Shown here: positions 39,608-49,233 of the stretch, piece after piece | Position numbering within the stretch: the stretch's first letter is position 1 | Layout: every line of letters starts with the position of its first letter | Source: Enterocytospora artemiae | Taxonomy: Eukaryota; Microsporidia | Direction of reading: 5' to 3' | NCBI GenBank assembly: GCA_038659295.1 | Contig: JASNGC010000001.1 | Span: forward strand, 682,001 to 746,000 | Length of the DNA stretch: 64,000 bases | The notes under the pieces: generated by a model | Seen by the model: the letters and a program-made list of their open reading frames with translations, nothing else | Database searches by the model: none | Told to the model about the DNA's origin: nothing | Made by a program: the position numbers and the translations under genes

Positions 39608-40195
39608 TCATTTATTTGTGGCCGCTAAATAAGCGTCATCTGCTTTGATGAAGCTTGTTGGGGAATATCTTTTAACTAATTTTCCATTTTCATCGGCCAA
39701 GAATGCAGTAAAATTCCACTTTATAGCACTGAAAATCCAACCACCTAGCTTTCCAGTTAGAAATTTATAAAGTGGATGCTTGTTTTTTCCAAATATTTCA
39801 ATGTAGTCGAACAGAACAAAATCTTCATTCTCTTTTGCTTCTTTTCCTAAGCTACCTTTTACAAATTTCATGGTCTCCTTAATATCTGTGAATTCTTGGC
39901 TTAAAAGATGCTGGGCTGGAAATAGTAGAAGAACAACAGATCCGTGGTATTTCTCAATAATCTCTTTCATGTTTGCATAGCTCTGCTTAGCTAGACCACA
40001 CTTTGACGCGACATTTACGAATATAATCTTCTTTCCTTTAAATTGTGCAATTGAAACATCCCTCTGGTTATGGTCCTTTAGTGTAAAATCATATATAGAT
40101 CCACTCATAAAGCAGGGTGAGAAAATTCTGTATAGAATCCAAACAATAAAAATTGATGACAACAAAAAAATGTAAGAAGATTTATTACGTGCCAT
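39608..40195 (-). CDS. Membrane-anchored glutathione peroxidase-like protein
   Basis: A 195-aa thioredoxin-fold peroxidase. An N-terminal hydrophobic segment (YIFLLSSIFIVWILYRIF, residues 8-25) predicts a signal anchor that places the enzyme in the secretory pathway. The catalytic Cys lies in NVASKCGLAKQSY (about residue 66); it is Cys, not selenocysteine. The conserved Trp-Asn pair is in KWNFTAFLADENG. The FPCNQFGxQEPG signature is degenerate (FPAQHLLSQEF), so the usual Gln and resolving-Cys region are altered. Typical hydroperoxide-reducing activity is likely but not certain. The start ATG follows CCCC with a 3-nt spacer. Confidence 0.88.
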   Translation of the reverse strand: MARNKSSYIFLLSSIFIVWILYRIFSPCFMSGSIYDFTLKDHNQRDVSIAQFKGKKIIFVNVASKCGLAKQSYANMKEIIEKYHGSVVLLLFPAQHLLSQEFTDIKETMKFVKGSLGKEAKENEDFVLFDYIEIFGKNKHPLYKFLTGKLGGWIFSAIKWNFTAFLADENGKLVKRYSPTSFIKADDAYLAATNK

Positions 40196-40397
40196 TTAGG
40201 GGTATTAAAATATAGCATATAAATTTCAAATAGTTGGTTTATAATTGTTGGGCCTGGTGGTATTTATGTCATGTAATATTTCAAAAATTTTTTATTCAAC
40301 CTACTATAAAAATAAAGCAACATATAATTTAAAACAATTACATCAAGCCATGAATGACAAAACCTATAGCAAGTGTGTATTAACAGGTAATTTATGA

Positions 40398-41951
40398 CTA
40401 TTTTTGGGTTTTTTTGATGAAAAAATCGGGGTTTTTTTTCATATCAGAGATAATATCCATCGGTTTCAGAATCTTATCACTTCCTAAAATTATGTCTATA
40501 CCAAGTTTATCACTTAGCTCGTAGGCTATTCGACATTCTTCGGCAGTCACCCCATTCTTTATATAGACACCAATTATTTTCCTGTTTAAAATCTTTTTTT
40601 CTAGAGTTAACACACCACTTTTTCTTAGAGAGTATAATTCAGTCTTCTTCTGGGTGTTCTCATCAGGATCATCTCTGGACATAAGAAATCCTTTGCTCAG
40701 TAGATCACCTCTAGCTACATTTGTGATGATGTCACTTAAAAAAGGCTCAAATCTTGAAATGTCAAATCTATATGGCAAGCTATCTGTTCTTACAAATACG
40801 TTAGATAGGTTTGGTACCAAATCAATATCCTCATCGGCAAATCCAGATTGTCGAAGAATGCTGCACTCTGTTTTTGTAAGACCATATCCCTTCACTTTGA
40901 TCAGATAGAGTAGCCTTAGCTTGTCTTCCTTAAGGAGTTTTGTGGATGAAAGCATATCAAAAAATGAACTCAACTCACACTTGATTTTTTTACCATTTCT
41001 CATATCCGTGGCTAAAGACATCTCACTCTCAACCACATTGTTAAATTGAGTATCCTTACTAACCGGCTGTTGAAGATATTTTAATTTTTCTAATCCTTGT
41101 TTCTGCAATGAACTATACTTTTCCACAGATGACTTTAATTTTAGGTTGCTAGGGGCATCCATTACCATTTTCCCCAACTCTACCGTAGACATTTTCTTAT
41201 CCAGCTGTTTTAGATTTGAGGATAGTTTATTAATGTTGTATTGAATTATTCCTCCTACATCTGCCATATGTTTATATCTAATTTCCTTAAACAGCTCGCT
41301 GTCATCATCCAGCTCAGTATCTGACTTGCCAGAAACCTGTTCTTCTAGTATTTCCATTATTATTGATTTGAAAGTGAAAAAGTGTAAAAGTGGTGTAAAG
41401 AAGTCAAATGATCGATCTAGGACAAGAAAAATGTTTTTGCCACTATTGTTCTTAAATATATCTTCTTCAATATTTCTCATGTGTGAAAATTTAAAAGTAG
41501 TTTCCAATATAAATGCAAGTGAAGCCGACGCAGACCTGAAATCGGATAGGTATATCCTTTCTTCAATTGCCTTAATGTTCAAGTCAATTCTTTTAGTACG
41601 AATAAGTGAATTTAACTTTATAGAAAATAAATCTGCAGAATCGTTTTCTGATGAATTCAAAACTACAAAGTACTTTGAAAAAAGTTTTTTTGAAAATTCT
41701 GAGTTGATAGTTTTATAGGTTTGTTCGTTTTTTGAAACAAAGTAAACAACTGGAAAGTCCCACTCAGGCTTATTCTCTTCAATCAAATACGAGGATGAAA
41801 TGGAATAATCATTTAGTTCGGTTTTTGTAAACAGATTTGAGATTATCTCTGCTACAACAGAATCATACACTAAAATACACCAATCTGACTTGTAAATCGA
41901 AAAAACCTCGTTGATTATTTTGTCCTTAAGAAGTTTCTTAATGTCTATCAT
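40398..41951 (-). CDS. SLY1: Sec1/Munc18 (SM) family protein, Sly1-like
   Basis: A 517-aa SM protein, which clasps SNARE bundles during vesicle fusion; family length is 560-660. The N-terminal domain reads IKKLLKDKIINEVFSIYKSDWCILVYDS, followed by PEWDFPVVYFVSKNEQTYKTI, resembling Sly1's DVPAVYFV segment. The core strand IFLVLDRSFDFFTPLLHFFTFKSIIMEIL is the family's LVLVDRxxDxxTPLxHxxTYxxL signature. The pairing with Sly1 (ER-Golgi) over Vps45 or Sec1 is inferred from these lines. A possible 28-residue N-terminal extension exists; I chose ATG 41951-41949, after CCC with a 4-nt spacer. Confidence 0.72.
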   Translation of the reverse strand: MIDIKKLLKDKIINEVFSIYKSDWCILVYDSVVAEIISNLFTKTELNDYSISSSYLIEENKPEWDFPVVYFVSKNEQTYKTINSEFSKKLFSKYFVVLNSSENDSADLFSIKLNSLIRTKRIDLNIKAIEERIYLSDFRSASASLAFILETTFKFSHMRNIEEDIFKNNSGKNIFLVLDRSFDFFTPLLHFFTFKSIIMEILEEQVSGKSDTELDDDSELFKEIRYKHMADVGGIIQYNINKLSSNLKQLDKKMSTVELGKMVMDAPSNLKLKSSVEKYSSLQKQGLEKLKYLQQPVSKDTQFNNVVESEMSLATDMRNGKKIKCELSSFFDMLSSTKLLKEDKLRLLYLIKVKGYGLTKTECSILRQSGFADEDIDLVPNLSNVFVRTDSLPYRFDISRFEPFLSDIITNVARGDLLSKGFLMSRDDPDENTQKKTELYSLRKSGVLTLEKKILNRKIIGVYIKNGVTAEECRIAYELSDKLGIDIILGSDKILKPMDIISDMKKNPDFFIKKTQK

Positions 41952-42382
41952 TAATGGGTATATAAACAAATGAATTTTAGCAAAGTTATAAAAATCAAAC
42001 ATACTTCTGCTGAATATCGTGTAAATCAAAAACATAACTTGTAGGTTTTAAAATATGAACGTTTTATTGGGACAAGATCATTATTGTCTATATTCCTCTA
42101 TCAACTTTATAAGGATAGAACTTAATATTAATTTAAGACAACTAGAAGCCCAACATGTAAAACTCTTAATTTTGCAGGAAGTGTTTAGTTTACAGCAGAA
42201 AATTACATTCTATAATGATTATAAAAAATTAACAAACAGTAGATACCAGCTGAAAAGGGCATAATACTAGTTTAACATGGTGATGGATTTATAAAAATCA
42301 ATTAGAAACATTATTCCAAATTTGTGTGGTTAGGACATTAAGCAAAATCAATGGTTTGTATATACCGAGTCAACCTTATGCT
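41952..42382. other. Intergenic with one weak ORF
   Basis: 431 bp between the Sly1-like start and the Myb-like gene's 3' end. It contains a 69-codon plus-strand ORF (42055-42264, separate entry) and nothing else recognisable. Confidence 0.5.
42055..42264 (+). CDS. Possible small helical protein (doubtful)
   Basis: A 69-codon ATG-initiated frame whose middle (NLRQLEAQHVKLLILQEVFSLQQKI) would form an amphipathic helix or coiled coil, ending in basic residues. No CCC precedes the ATG and no family is recognised. It may be chance. Confidence 0.25.
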   Translation: MNVLLGQDHYCLYSSINFIRIELNINLRQLEAQHVKLLILQEVFSLQQKITFYNDYKKLTNSRYQLKRA

Positions 42383-42727
42383 TCACTTACGCAAAACTAT
42401 TGACTTATATAAGTCGTAACAGTCTTCTGGAGAAATACCTATCTCTTCAGAAATAACATTATATTGCCCAGGATATCGTTTACATGCTTCCAAAAAGTTC
42501 AAGACAAACAGATTATTTATACAGGAATTCTTATTGGCAAACCTATCTTTTTTGATTGGATTCATACCTATGCTACCAATTTTATTTTCATACAGGTATT
42601 TACACTCGAGATCTTGTACGAATATTTTCCTGCTCTTTAAAATTGCACTTATTTTTGTCCAATTGCTATTACCATACTTTTCAACTAATGATTTTAAAAG
42701 AGTTTCCAATTGTTGATTCAAAATCAT
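42383..42727 (-). CDS. Small Myb/SANT-like protein
   Basis: A 114-aa protein. Residues 8-32 (ETLLKSLVEKYGNSNWTKISAILKSRK) match the first two helices of a Myb/SANT repeat, with the Trp of the second helix in NWTKIS. The next helix, around LFVLNFLEACKRYPGQYNVISEEIGISPEDC, has a second SANT-like ring. Such proteins bind DNA or chromatin; which process is unknown. The start ATG follows CCCC with an 8-nt spacer, longer than usual. Confidence 0.55.
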   Translation of the reverse strand: MILNQQLETLLKSLVEKYGNSNWTKISAILKSRKIFVQDLECKYLYENKIGSIGMNPIKKDRFANKNSCINNLFVLNFLEACKRYPGQYNVISEEIGISPEDCYDLYKSIVLRK

Positions 42728-43075
42728 ATACCTCAGGGGTTAAATAAAACAGGGAATTTACAGAAAATAACATCTCATCTAATCTAGTTTGCCCAAACAC
42801 AATAGGTGGTATCTACTGCATTAAATTTAATTTGAAAGTTTTACAACACATTTTTTGTTCGCCTTTATTGCTGTGGTTTTCAACATAACCAACTTATTAC
42901 TAAAAAGATAGATGTATTGCATATATCCAATGATAATTACTATCACCCAGTCATCTACGGTTATAAGAAATAACCCTTAAATATATTCATTTTAATATCC
43001 CAGCTTTAAAAGTTGTTTCCTTATATCTTAAAATTATAAGTATTGCATTGTTTTATTCATTTATTACAACTATAA
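42728..43075. other. Intergenic, nothing recognised
   Basis: 348 bp between the Myb-like start and the GTPase 3' end. No ORF, RNA gene or repeat was recognised. Confidence 0.6.
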
Positions 43076-43729
43076 TCAGAGTATACAACAAAAAATCTTT
43101 TTCAACCAACTAACTTCAGAATCACCTTGGGAATCGTTCTTAATAAATTCAAAAATTTCATTTATACCATAACCTGTCAACGAACTGCATTCAAAAAATT
43201 TCAAAGCCTCTGTATCTGCTTTTAAAAGAAATCCTTCCTCCATGGTTACCAGTTCATTATTGTCCGTACTATCACGTAAGTCCAACTTTGTTGCAACCAA
43301 AATAATTTTCACATCCTCTCTGCATTTTGTCTTTACCATATCGCGGAGAGTAGATAGCACTTCAAGATAGCTTTCTCTATCTGATATAGAATATGCCAAA
43401 ATAACATAGTTGGAATAAGGAAGCGTAATAGTTCTCAACCTTGAATAGTCTTCCTGACCACTGGTGTCAAAAATATTTAGAGTTTTTTCAATATTTTCTC
43501 TAGTGACCCACTTAGTAGACATTGTCTCGATCGTGGTGGCTGCGAATCCAGTTAAATGTTTACCACTTAGAAATCTGTTGATTAGAGAGGTCTTCCCACA
43601 CTCGCCACGCCCTAAAACAGTGACATTTACAACGTTTTCAACAGAATTTCCCATGCGAGTTTTTTTATGTTCTGACACACCACCTGTATGGCTCTTCACG
43701 TTTGGATCTAATGAGATGTTCGGAGTCAT
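43076..43729 (-). CDS. Rho-family small GTPase
   Basis: A 217-aa small GTPase with a 33-residue N-terminal extension. The P-loop is GRGECGKTS (residues 40-48; Rho usually GDGAVGKTS) and the switch I region has AATTIE with the expected Thr. Switch II is DTSGQEDYSRLR, a Rho-type signature, and the guanine-specificity motif is ATKLDLR (usual TKxD). The C-terminus CCIL fits a geranylgeranylation box. The Rho-specific insert helix appears shortened (a short DSTDNNELVTME loop). Rho proteins organise actin and cell polarity. The start ATG follows CCC with a 6-nt spacer. Confidence 0.85.
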   Translation of the reverse strand: MTPNISLDPNVKSHTGGVSEHKKTRMGNSVENVVNVTVLGRGECGKTSLINRFLSGKHLTGFAATTIETMSTKWVTRENIEKTLNIFDTSGQEDYSRLRTITLPYSNYVILAYSISDRESYLEVLSTLRDMVKTKCREDVKIILVATKLDLRDSTDNNELVTMEEGFLLKADTEALKFFECSSLTGYGINEIFEFIKNDSQGDSEVSWLKKIFCCIL

Positions 43730-44151
43730 AAGAAAGGGTAAATAAAAAATTAAAAAGTAAATTATAAGTATATTTGGATTAATGAAATTCAGAGAATATC
43801 GATAATAATAAGATAACGGTTGAAAGTGAATTTGGTGGAATTTAGAACTAAAAAAGTTAACAATTTAGAAAGTTCAATGTTAATGATAGACTTAATATTT
43901 GTATTAAAATAATATACAAAGTAGGATATCTCTAAACGGAAACTATACAAACCACATTCTCATCACATTTCAAAAACTTTCTTTAAATCTCAGAAGAATA
44001 TAGCTAATTTGAATATTCCAACTCAGATATCAGCAAATCATTCAAACTGTCATGATTAGTTAACAAACTGCTTAATCTTTCTGCCAGATAATTTGTTTTT
44101 AATTCTTCTTATGGAAATTTTTTAAAAACTTTTCAGGACTGCCCCAATTTA
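43730..44151. other. Intergenic (divergent), nothing recognised
   Basis: 422 bp between the divergent Rho GTPase and MKT1-like starts. AT-rich, with no ORF or RNA structure recognised beyond the CCCC just before the next gene. Confidence 0.6.
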
Positions 44152-45825
44152 ATGTCCATTAGAGCTCTGAACATCTATGTTGATAACCCTAAAATTTCTG
44201 TTTCTGTGCTTGCCAATAAATCTCTTGCAATAGATGGATTTTGGTTTATAAAGAAATATCTCCCTTCGCTAGGAATGGATTTCGTTTTAGATCCAACGAG
44301 TTTTTTTACAAAATTTCTTCAGCCTCTAATTGGGTTGTCTAAAAATACCCAAATTGTATTTGTTTGGGACGGTTTAAAGCACAAGCCAGTTTTGCATGCT
44401 ACGAAGGCTGAGTTAAGTTCAAAAATTTTCAATAGTCTCTATTATGGTACTGCGAATAGACAGCATGACGAAGAATTTACAGTAGGTATAGTAACGGAAA
44501 TACTGCGAGCAAATAATATCCGAGTAATACGTGCACCATATTCTGCTGCAGCACAGTGTGTGTACTTTCTAAAGACAAACTGTGTGAATTATATTTTCAC
44601 CAAGAATGATGCAATACTTTTTGACGGATCTTCGAAGGTAATTGTTGATTTGAATCTAAAGTTGGGGAAAATAGATGTATTAGAAAGAGAAGATGTGGAG
44701 AAGGGTTTTATAGATATGATTACCAGGGAATATAAACATATTCAGGAAAATAGAGCTGAGAATATTGTTGTACCAAACTATTCTACATTGAAGCATTCCT
44801 TTAAATATTTTGCCATTGCCTCAGGATGCGATTTTTGTCCTACTATCCCTTTACTTGCAAATGACTTTACTATTGAGGCTCTTATTTCTCTATTCTGCAA
44901 TCGGGAGGAATTTGAAAAACGATTGGAGTTAGATCAGGAATATTATAGACAATACAACAATGCTTTATTAGGTATAAGGTATCATCCAGTGATGACTCTT
45001 AATGGAGTAGTTGGAAACGCTATAACAAGTGAAAACAACAGCTATTTTGATGGTAAAAGTCCATCAGATCTACACAAAGTATTTGGCCAACGCCTTCCTG
45101 ATATTCTGTATGAGCTGCTATATAAATGTGAAGTTAGCCCCGTTACTTTAAATGATTTTTGTGTTATGGATAGTTTTGTGAGTGATAAGACTGCATCATC
45201 AAATTCTAGCTACGTTATAGAACACGGTACGAGCCGTGCCAATTTGATAAAGGACATTCACAATGCTATTTCTTCAATAATTCAGAACGGTATTGTTACC
45301 AACGAACTTTTTGTGAGCGAAATTATTAAGAATATTTTAATGGTAAATTGTATGCATAATCCTAGAATAAACAAATTAATAGAAATTTTGTTTATTAAGT
45401 TTGTGCAAAACAAGACGCTTGACAAGGACGAATTAAAGAAATTACTAAATTCTGGAATAGAGATTGAGGCTGGTGGAGAAAGTGAGATTAAAAAGTATAA
45501 TGTAGATGAAAAGGTCTATGTTAGTCCTAGTGACAATAATAAATCTCACTCTAATATTAAATGCGATATAGTTGATGTCGTGAATAGGACACTTCCTGAA
45601 AGATCAATTAACTATTCTGATATCTTGAGTTATCATATTTCAAACGATGGAGTTATTGCATTATCTGACCTGGCAAATGTAATCGTGAGCATCCATCCAT
45701 GTACAAATGATATTGGATTTCTGTTAAATGTTAAAAAGTTGCTGAAAAAGATGGACGAAGAGACTATAAACGACTTTTTGCAAGATAACCTACACAAGAA
45801 TGGTGAGATGGCAGAATTTTTATAA
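44152..45825 (+). CDS. MKT1: Mkt1-like post-transcriptional regulator (inactive XPG-type nuclease fold)
   Basis: A 557-aa protein with the Mkt1 plan, shorter than yeast Mkt1 (about 830 aa). The N-terminus resembles an XPG/FEN1 nuclease N-domain (SLAIDGFWFIKKYL, then QIVFVWDGL). The I-domain segment (IVTEILRANNIRVIRAPYSAAAQCVYFLK...YIFTKNDAILFD) matches the same fold, but several acidic residues that bind metal in true nucleases are replaced. A C-terminal helical region has NALLGIRYHPVMTLNG...HKVFGQRLPDILYELLYKCEVSP, matching the Mkt1 signature. Mkt1 with Pbp1 regulates mRNA translation (known). The start ATG follows CCCC with a 6-nt spacer. Confidence 0.7.
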   Translation: MSIRALNIYVDNPKISVSVLANKSLAIDGFWFIKKYLPSLGMDFVLDPTSFFTKFLQPLIGLSKNTQIVFVWDGLKHKPVLHATKAELSSKIFNSLYYGTANRQHDEEFTVGIVTEILRANNIRVIRAPYSAAAQCVYFLKTNCVNYIFTKNDAILFDGSSKVIVDLNLKLGKIDVLEREDVEKGFIDMITREYKHIQENRAENIVVPNYSTLKHSFKYFAIASGCDFCPTIPLLANDFTIEALISLFCNREEFEKRLELDQEYYRQYNNALLGIRYHPVMTLNGVVGNAITSENNSYFDGKSPSDLHKVFGQRLPDILYELLYKCEVSPVTLNDFCVMDSFVSDKTASSNSSYVIEHGTSRANLIKDIHNAISSIIQNGIVTNELFVSEIIKNILMVNCMHNPRINKLIEILFIKFVQNKTLDKDELKKLLNSGIEIEAGGESEIKKYNVDEKVYVSPSDNNKSHSNIKCDIVDVVNRTLPERSINYSDILSYHISNDGVIALSDLANVIVSIHPCTNDIGFLLNVKKLLKKMDEETINDFLQDNLHKNGEMAEFL

Positions 45826-46029
45826 ATAAAAATATTTTTATCCGAAATGTTGTTGATCGAACTCTAAATGATGTGCTACGAAGATAGGTGTAATTTCCAG
45901 ATATTTAATTATGATTAATTCAGTTACTATAAAACAAAATAACTTAAATGTTCTAATCATTTCTATAGTCTGTTAATATGGAGTTTTTCTATGTTATTAA
46001 ACTATACTTCTCTGTTTTGGCCCTTTATT

Positions 46030-46959
46030 ATGGATCCTCTTCTGAAGGAATTAATTGTAGATGTTATTAATAATTCTAAGGAGGTGTTAAAGGAAATTGA
46101 ATCGAAATTTCATTGTAACAAAGCATCTTTGTACGATAGATCAGCTAGCTGTATATCTGATATTGAGGGAGATATGTCTATACAAGCATTACTTTCAATT
46201 TTGGAATTACTTTTTGTAGATTTTAAAGAGTTTCTTGGAGCTGTGAAAGAAGTTTTTACAGATAAGAATAACGAAAGTAGCAGTTACAACGATAATTATG
46301 ACGATAGTTGCAAAAATAGGGATTTTTTTGAACAGACAAAGATATGTCTTAATGTTTATTCTTCATCACATTACAAGCAGGACAAATCGATTTTCACCTG
46401 TGATTTGAATAATAGATCAGATAAGATATTTATAAGGCAGTTTATGAACTCAATAGATTTAAGAACTATTGATTGGACTGATAAAGAAGATATAAAAAAG
46501 TTACTGAAATATTTTTACTGCAAAATCACTTTAGAAAGTGAACAGGAGGCAAGAGAACGTAAGTTAAGAAGTGAATGGAGTGATGAAGGTAAATCCAAAG
46601 TTTTAGAGAGTGATAAAGCAAGAATGTTTGTATACGATATATCATCAAGTGATATTCGGCAAATGGATAATCACAAGCATATTAATGATAAATATAGTCC
46701 TCCACTATTTAATAGATATGCCATGTTTAAAAATAGAAATGCTCCAACAATGAGTCTTCAGGAGTATGCTGACGGACTTGGAAATATGATTAATGGGAAT
46801 AAGGTTAAAACAACTGATGTAAGTTTCAATAATTATTTAAAAAATGGTTATGACAATACCTTTAAAGATGAACTACGAATCAGTAAAAACGAAATAATTT
46901 TAAGAGATAGTGAAGATTTAGAAGATGGAAATTCTGGAAATATTCAACGAATGGGTTAA
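46030..46959 (+). CDS. Tap42/IGBP1-like PP2A-associated protein (tentative)
   Basis: A 309-aa acidic, helical protein. The C-terminal part has LFNRYAMFKNRNAPTMSLQEYAD, which resembles the LPTMTxxE segment near the end of Tap42/alpha4, a regulator of PP2A-type phosphatases in TOR signalling. The charged stretch around residue 180-200 (EARERKLRSEWSDEGKSK) also fits. The assignment rests mostly on this motif. A 13-codon upstream extension exists; I chose ATG 46030, after CCC with a 6-nt spacer, which starts MDPLLKELIVD. Confidence 0.45.
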   Translation: MDPLLKELIVDVINNSKEVLKEIESKFHCNKASLYDRSASCISDIEGDMSIQALLSILELLFVDFKEFLGAVKEVFTDKNNESSSYNDNYDDSCKNRDFFEQTKICLNVYSSSHYKQDKSIFTCDLNNRSDKIFIRQFMNSIDLRTIDWTDKEDIKKLLKYFYCKITLESEQEARERKLRSEWSDEGKSKVLESDKARMFVYDISSSDIRQMDNHKHINDKYSPPLFNRYAMFKNRNAPTMSLQEYADGLGNMINGNKVKTTDVSFNNYLKNGYDNTFKDELRISKNEIILRDSEDLEDGNSGNIQRMG

Positions 46960-47323
46960 AATATATGATCCTATAAACTATAAGAATGAATATTGCAACT
47001 ATACCTGTAAGGTTATTTGTTCAAAATACAAATGTATGATGGATTATAAGGTTTTTTTCTTAGCTATCACTTAGCGTTTGTCTTTAGTTTCTTAAGATAA
47101 TAGCTTCGGTATCTTGGGTGATACCAAGTTGTATATAGTTATAGAATTGTATAAATTGAAGGGATAGGATGAACTAAAGGAAAATTACTGTTTTAGTTGT
47201 AAACCAAGTGTTATTCATAAATCCTTATGCTATCGTTATAAAGTTGTCTGCAAGGCAGTTTTACCAACATTCTTGTTTTATATATTCCTGTTACACTTTT
47301 ATTTATTTTCATAATTTTACCCC
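46960..47323. other. Intergenic with small hairpin
   Basis: 364 bp upstream of RTF1. A short hairpin (GGTATC, 6-nt loop, GATACC) lies near 47108-47125; it is the only structured element noted. No other gene was recognised. Confidence 0.5.
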
Positions 47324-48409
47324 ATGACTAAATCCAGTAATTTTTTAAATAATAGAAATGACGAACAATTGTATTTGAATGAAGAAGATAAAAATAGGCT
47401 AATGAAGCTAAGTGCACTAGAAAGGGAAAAGGTATTGAATGAACGATATCAAAAAATTAGAAAAAATAGAGAAAAATCACAGCTAGCCTCGTATTTAGAC
47501 CATACCTCACATATTACCACCAATACTGGCAGCAATGTGCAGCTAATCGATTCAGCAATAATTCCTACCTTTGTTATCAGTAGGAATTTATTAACAGAAT
47601 CAATATTTCGACCGAATATTTCTCTTTTTAAAAATACATATGTTCGTGTAAGTATAAATGGTAGGAACACCATTCTGAAAATTGCTGGATTTGAGGAAGT
47701 TAAGCCATATCGACTAACTAATGGCCATTATTGCAATTTGGGTGTAAATTGTATGCGATATAATGGGAAACTTTTACAAGGATGGCCAATTTCAAATATT
47801 AGTAACAGACCTATTGAGCAGGACGAATACGAAGAGTTTATAAAAAACAACAAAGTAACGGAGAAATCTATGAAAGGATATATTAACAAATATAATTTGG
47901 TGGTGCAGGAAATGACAAGAGTTTTGGATAATAAGGAAATCACCGAAACAGTTAATCGAAGAGTAAAGCTTAACCCAATAAGGAAGAGTAATACTGAAGT
48001 TAAGATAGAGTTGATCAAGAAGAGAGATGAAGCGGTGATATTAAAAAGGAAGGACGAAGCCATAGCGTATCAGAATTTACTTGAAGAAATAGAGGATGAA
48101 GAATGTTTGCAGAGAAGAAATGAAGTCTTTAAGAATGGCCAGAAAGGAAAAGAATATTATGAGAGTGCTGTAGGATTAAAAAGGTTAGAAATGTTCAGAA
48201 ATCAAACAATGGCTGCTGAAGCCATGAAAAAAAATAATGGTCAGGGTAGGGATATAAATTCCGATAGAATTAAGAAATCGTGTATTGGAAAGCAATGTTC
48301 TCCTTCCATTGATAATAAGAATTGTGATTATCTGACTGTAAATGCGGATGTTAATAAGGGGGACGATGCCCACTACCAGATTGATGACAATGATAAAAGA
48401 CAGAAATAA
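47324..48409 (+). CDS. RTF1: Paf1 complex subunit Rtf1 (Plus3 domain)
   Basis: A 361-aa protein; yeast Rtf1 is 558 aa. It is part of Paf1C, which travels with RNA polymerase II and promotes histone ubiquitylation. The N-terminal helix (LSALEREKVLNERYQKIRKNREKSQLASYL) matches Rtf1's helix that precedes Plus3. The Plus3 domain (about residues 73-175) has FVISRNLLTESIFRPNISLFKNTYVRVSING, then ILKIAGFEEVKPYRLTNGHYCN and LQGWPISNISNRPIEQDEYEEF, closing with the family's VSNxxFTxxEF. Lysine-rich helices follow. The start ATG follows CCCC directly. Confidence 0.85.
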   Translation: MTKSSNFLNNRNDEQLYLNEEDKNRLMKLSALEREKVLNERYQKIRKNREKSQLASYLDHTSHITTNTGSNVQLIDSAIIPTFVISRNLLTESIFRPNISLFKNTYVRVSINGRNTILKIAGFEEVKPYRLTNGHYCNLGVNCMRYNGKLLQGWPISNISNRPIEQDEYEEFIKNNKVTEKSMKGYINKYNLVVQEMTRVLDNKEITETVNRRVKLNPIRKSNTEVKIELIKKRDEAVILKRKDEAIAYQNLLEEIEDEECLQRRNEVFKNGQKGKEYYESAVGLKRLEMFRNQTMAAEAMKKNNGQGRDINSDRIKKSCIGKQCSPSIDNKNCDYLTVNADVNKGDDAHYQIDDNDKRQK

Positions 48410-49050
48410 ATGGTCAGGATCAGACAAATAACTTTTAAAGTTAAGTACTTGTAATGTGCTAACTAAATGAAAGTATTTTTACATATTAAATATATCTATT
48501 ATATAGAATAGTTACTTAATTCTCTAAATTTGTAAAAACTACAAGCATATTGTCTAACTCATTTAACTTATTGGTGGACAGATTAAGCAGGCAAATTAGG
48601 AGTTCTGATGTTTAACTTTCTGAATCTATACGGAATAAAAACACCAGTTGAAAAATTACCACAATGTTTATAACACACCTCCCACTTACTTATAAAAGAT
48701 ATATGAAGTTTATATTAGCATCCAAAAGAATAATTGAATTCATGAAATCTAATGGCTTTTATTACTCGTATATATTCGAGCATCATATATAATCCATAGC
48801 AACAAGTCTAATTTAAAAATGCTTTTGCTTCATATTCTATTAATATTATGCTTTAGCCCTGGTAAAAATCCTTAATTGCTTTTATCTGTAATAACCTAAT
48901 GACTGCATTACCTAGGAAATAAGTACCCCTGGTAATTACGTAAGTTTTTCATTGCCACGCTTTTTAATTAAAGCGATATATTAAATATATTTGATTGGGA
49001 AAATATTACAGATATGAAAGATCAATTAAACACAAGTCTGTTGAACTAAT
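48410..49050. other. Long intergenic region, nothing recognised
   Basis: 641 bp. Two CCCTGGTAA-type strings occur (near 48858 and 48926) without a following ATG. No RNA gene was identified. A plus-strand frame that continues into 49258 has no CCC signal and lies antisense to the acidic Ser-rich gene. Confidence 0.5.
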
Positions 49051-49233
49051 TTATTCACTATCATCCTCACTTGAACTATCAGTTTCGCACGAGGACGTTG
49101 TAATGCAAGAAGAAGACGTAGTTGAAGAGTCTGTCGAACTTGAAATTTCGGAATCACTATCATCAGAGGATGAAGAAATACTATCAGAGTCAGAATTCTC
49201 ATGTTTGGTACTTGCTTGCTTTTCTGGGCACAT
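49051..49233 (-). CDS. Tiny acidic serine-rich protein
   Basis: A 60-aa ORF opening at an ATG directly after CCC and ending in TAA. After MCPEKQASTKHEN it is almost entirely Ser, Asp, Glu and Thr, with multiple S-x-x-D/E and SDSD casein-kinase-2-like sites and four Cys. Acidic tails of this kind occur in nucleolar or chromatin-associated small proteins, but no family is recognised. The antisense strand also reads an acidic open frame (48995-49258), a consequence of the repetitive TCA/GAA-type composition. The CCC-ATG on the minus strand favours this reading. Confidence 0.5.
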   Translation of the reverse strand: MCPEKQASTKHENSDSDSISSSSDDSDSEISSSTDSSTTSSSCITTSSCETDSSSEDDSE

